Below, piece after piece: positions 4,897-5,811 of a DNA stretch of 5,811 nucleotides. The number at the start of each line of letters is the position of its first letter. Within the stretch, counting starts at the first letter, position 1. Location of the stretch: NCBI GenBank assembly GCA_025457905.1, contig JALOTM010000072.1, positions 1 to 5,811 of the forward strand, written 5' to 3'. The position numbers and the translations under genes were made by a program. The notes below the pieces were generated by a model. It was not told where the DNA came from, did not search any database, and saw only the letters and a list, made by a program, of their open reading frames with translations. This DNA is from Methanomassiliicoccales archaeon. GTDB taxonomy: Archaea; Thermoplasmatota; Thermoplasmata; Methanomassiliicoccales; UBA472.

Positions 4897-5723
4897 TCCT
4901 CCACACCGGGACCGTACACTATCTTGTCCACATAATAACGTTGCATCGCCGCCAGGTCCATGGACTCCACCGACCGTACCCGTTCCATCATCCTGGGCCA
5001 CAGCTCCCCGGCCGCACGTAGCCTGGAATGGAGGTTCTCCTCGTCGATGGAGGACATGGTCATCATGGTCTGCAAAAGTTCCATCATGCCATCTGGCAGC
5101 CACTTGAGGCGGCGAAGGTACGAGAGGCGCCATTTGGCCGGTGGCAGGAACTCCTGATTGAGGGAGAAGGCCAGCTGGACGAATAGCTCGCAGGCGTAGT
5201 TCAAGCACCAATGGGCCTGGGCCAGGTCCTCGCGGTCGACCCATATCTCGGCGATGGAGGGGTGAGGAGGCTCGGGGCAGGCGTACCAGCTGAGGTAGAT
5301 GCAGCACTCCACCGTCCTGCGGGTCCAAAGCTCCCGGGGGACCTCCAGCTTCTCCTGGATGGCCCTCCCTACCCTGCCATTCCGATCCAGCGCCAGTCGG
5401 CAACCGTGGAAGGTGAAGCGCTCTACCTCGCCCCATTTCTGAGAATAGAAGCCATCGAAGGAGTGCACCTCGATGTCCGTCTCGATCCCTGACCCGGACT
5501 CGATCTCCATGGCGAGCTTAGCGAAATCCCGGCGCCAGCGCACGAGGTCAGCATCACTGACAATCACACTTATGTCCAGGTCCGAGCTGTCATCACAGTA
5601 TCCTCTGGCCAGCCCTCCCAGCAGTATGACCGCCTCGACCGCGGCCAAGTCGGAGGCGAAATCAGTGACGAGCTTGGCATTGGCCATGAACTCAGCATGT
5701 CTGTTCAGCATTTGCGCATTCAT
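4893..5723 (-). CDS. Nucleotidyltransferase-fold protein (possibly DUF4037-type)
   Basis: From ATG 5723 this is 276 residues. LLGGLARGYCDDSSDLDISV (residues 34-53) is the Pol-beta nucleotidyltransferase signature: a Gly-Gly where Gly-Ser is usual, then Asp48 and Asp50 as metal ligands. IETDIEVHSF (80-89) carries Asp83 or Glu85 as the likely third carboxylate. The C-terminal half is helical, with SLNQEFLPPAKWRLSYLRRL at 187-206, resembling the DUF4037/aminoglycoside-nucleotidyltransferase-like C-terminal domain. Such proteins transfer NMP to a small molecule or protein; the substrate is unknown and no resistance role should be assumed. The frame extends to a TTG at 5741, but an AT-rich TATA-like element at 5751-5762 fits ATG 5723 better. 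The last codon's TAG lies within CTAG, shared with the proB stop, so the genes converge with a 4-base overlap. Confidence 0.75.
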   Translation of the reverse strand: MNAQMLNRHAEFMANAKLVTDFASDLAAVEAVILLGGLARGYCDDSSDLDISVIVSDADLVRWRRDFAKLAMEIESGSGIETDIEVHSFDGFYSQKWGEVERFTFHGCRLALDRNGRVGRAIQEKLEVPRELWTRRTVECCIYLSWYACPEPPHPSIAEIWVDREDLAQAHWCLNYACELFVQLAFSLNQEFLPPAKWRLSYLRRLKWLPDGMMELLQTMMTMSSIDEENLHSRLRAAGELWPRMMERVRSVESMDLAAMQRYYVDKIVYGPGVED

Positions 5724-5750
5724 CTTGACCAGTGCTCCCAATGCGAGGGA

Positions 5751-5762
5751 TCGATAAAATAG
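5751..5762 (-). promoter_or_regulatory. Candidate TATA element for the nucleotidyltransferase gene
   Basis: On the minus strand this reads CTATTTTATCGA, centred about 34 bases before ATG 5723, predicting a short-leader or leaderless message. A second AT-rich island at 5784-5811 (TATAAAG on the minus strand at 5786-5792) is an alternative, or may belong to a gene beyond the window. No Shine-Dalgarno sequence sits at a good distance from ATG 5723. Confidence 0.35.
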
Positions 5763-5811
5763 GTGGCCCGCATCCTCCCCATGTGCTTTATACTCGAATT
5801 AATATTTCTAT

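Noticed and set aside
3754..5436. 560-codon minus-strand open frame opposite proB
   Set aside because: Long antisense frames are expected opposite GC-rich coding sequence. The translation is low-complexity, rich in Gly, His and Leu, and matches no family, while proB on the plus strand is certain.
5723..5741. TTG at 5741 as the nucleotidyltransferase start
   Set aside because: It would lie only about 16 bases from the centre of the TATA-like element, upstream of the expected transcript start; ATG 5723 fits better.

Overview
The window reads as the chromosome of a fairly GC-rich archaeon, probably a euryarchaeon of the Thermoplasmata/Methanomassiliicoccales kind. This placement is an inference. 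It rests on AT-rich TATA-like islands about 30 bases before several start codons with little or no Shine-Dalgarno sequence (leaderless-style promoters), frequent AGG arginine codons, a zinc-ribbon membrane protein of a type common in archaea, and very tight gene ends. No rRNA, tRNA, IS element or CRISPR array was seen.

Layout, left to right. (1) Positions 1-148, minus strand: the N-terminus of an ABC-2 polysaccharide-export permease that runs off the window. (2) 149-415: an intergenic region with two AT-rich promoter islands and a strongly self-complementary leader. (3) 416-1045, plus: a protein that aligns along its length with an HNH-endonuclease family but has lost the catalytic Asp-His pair. 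(4) 1052-1798, minus: a PurN-fold formyltransferase, convergent with the previous gene across only 6 bases. (5) 1877-1969, minus: a candidate 30-residue cysteine-containing micro-protein. (6) 2053-2457, plus: a zinc ribbon / two transmembrane helices / zinc ribbon protein. (7) 2513-3802 and 3799-4896, plus: proA and proB, overlapping by ATGA. (8) 4893-5723, minus: a nucleotidyltransferase-fold protein whose stop codon shares the palindrome CTAG with the proB stop. (9) 5724-5811: an AT-rich upstream region.

proA and proB work together. ProB phosphorylates glutamate and ProA reduces gamma-glutamyl phosphate to glutamate semialdehyde, which cyclises to pyrroline-5-carboxylate. proC, the last proline step, is not in the window. 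The other genes have no clear functional tie to one another.

The window is mostly ordinary housekeeping sequence. The parts most worth a second look are the apparently catalytically dead HNH homologue with its structured leader, and the unannotated micro-protein. I do not see a convincing new multi-gene system.
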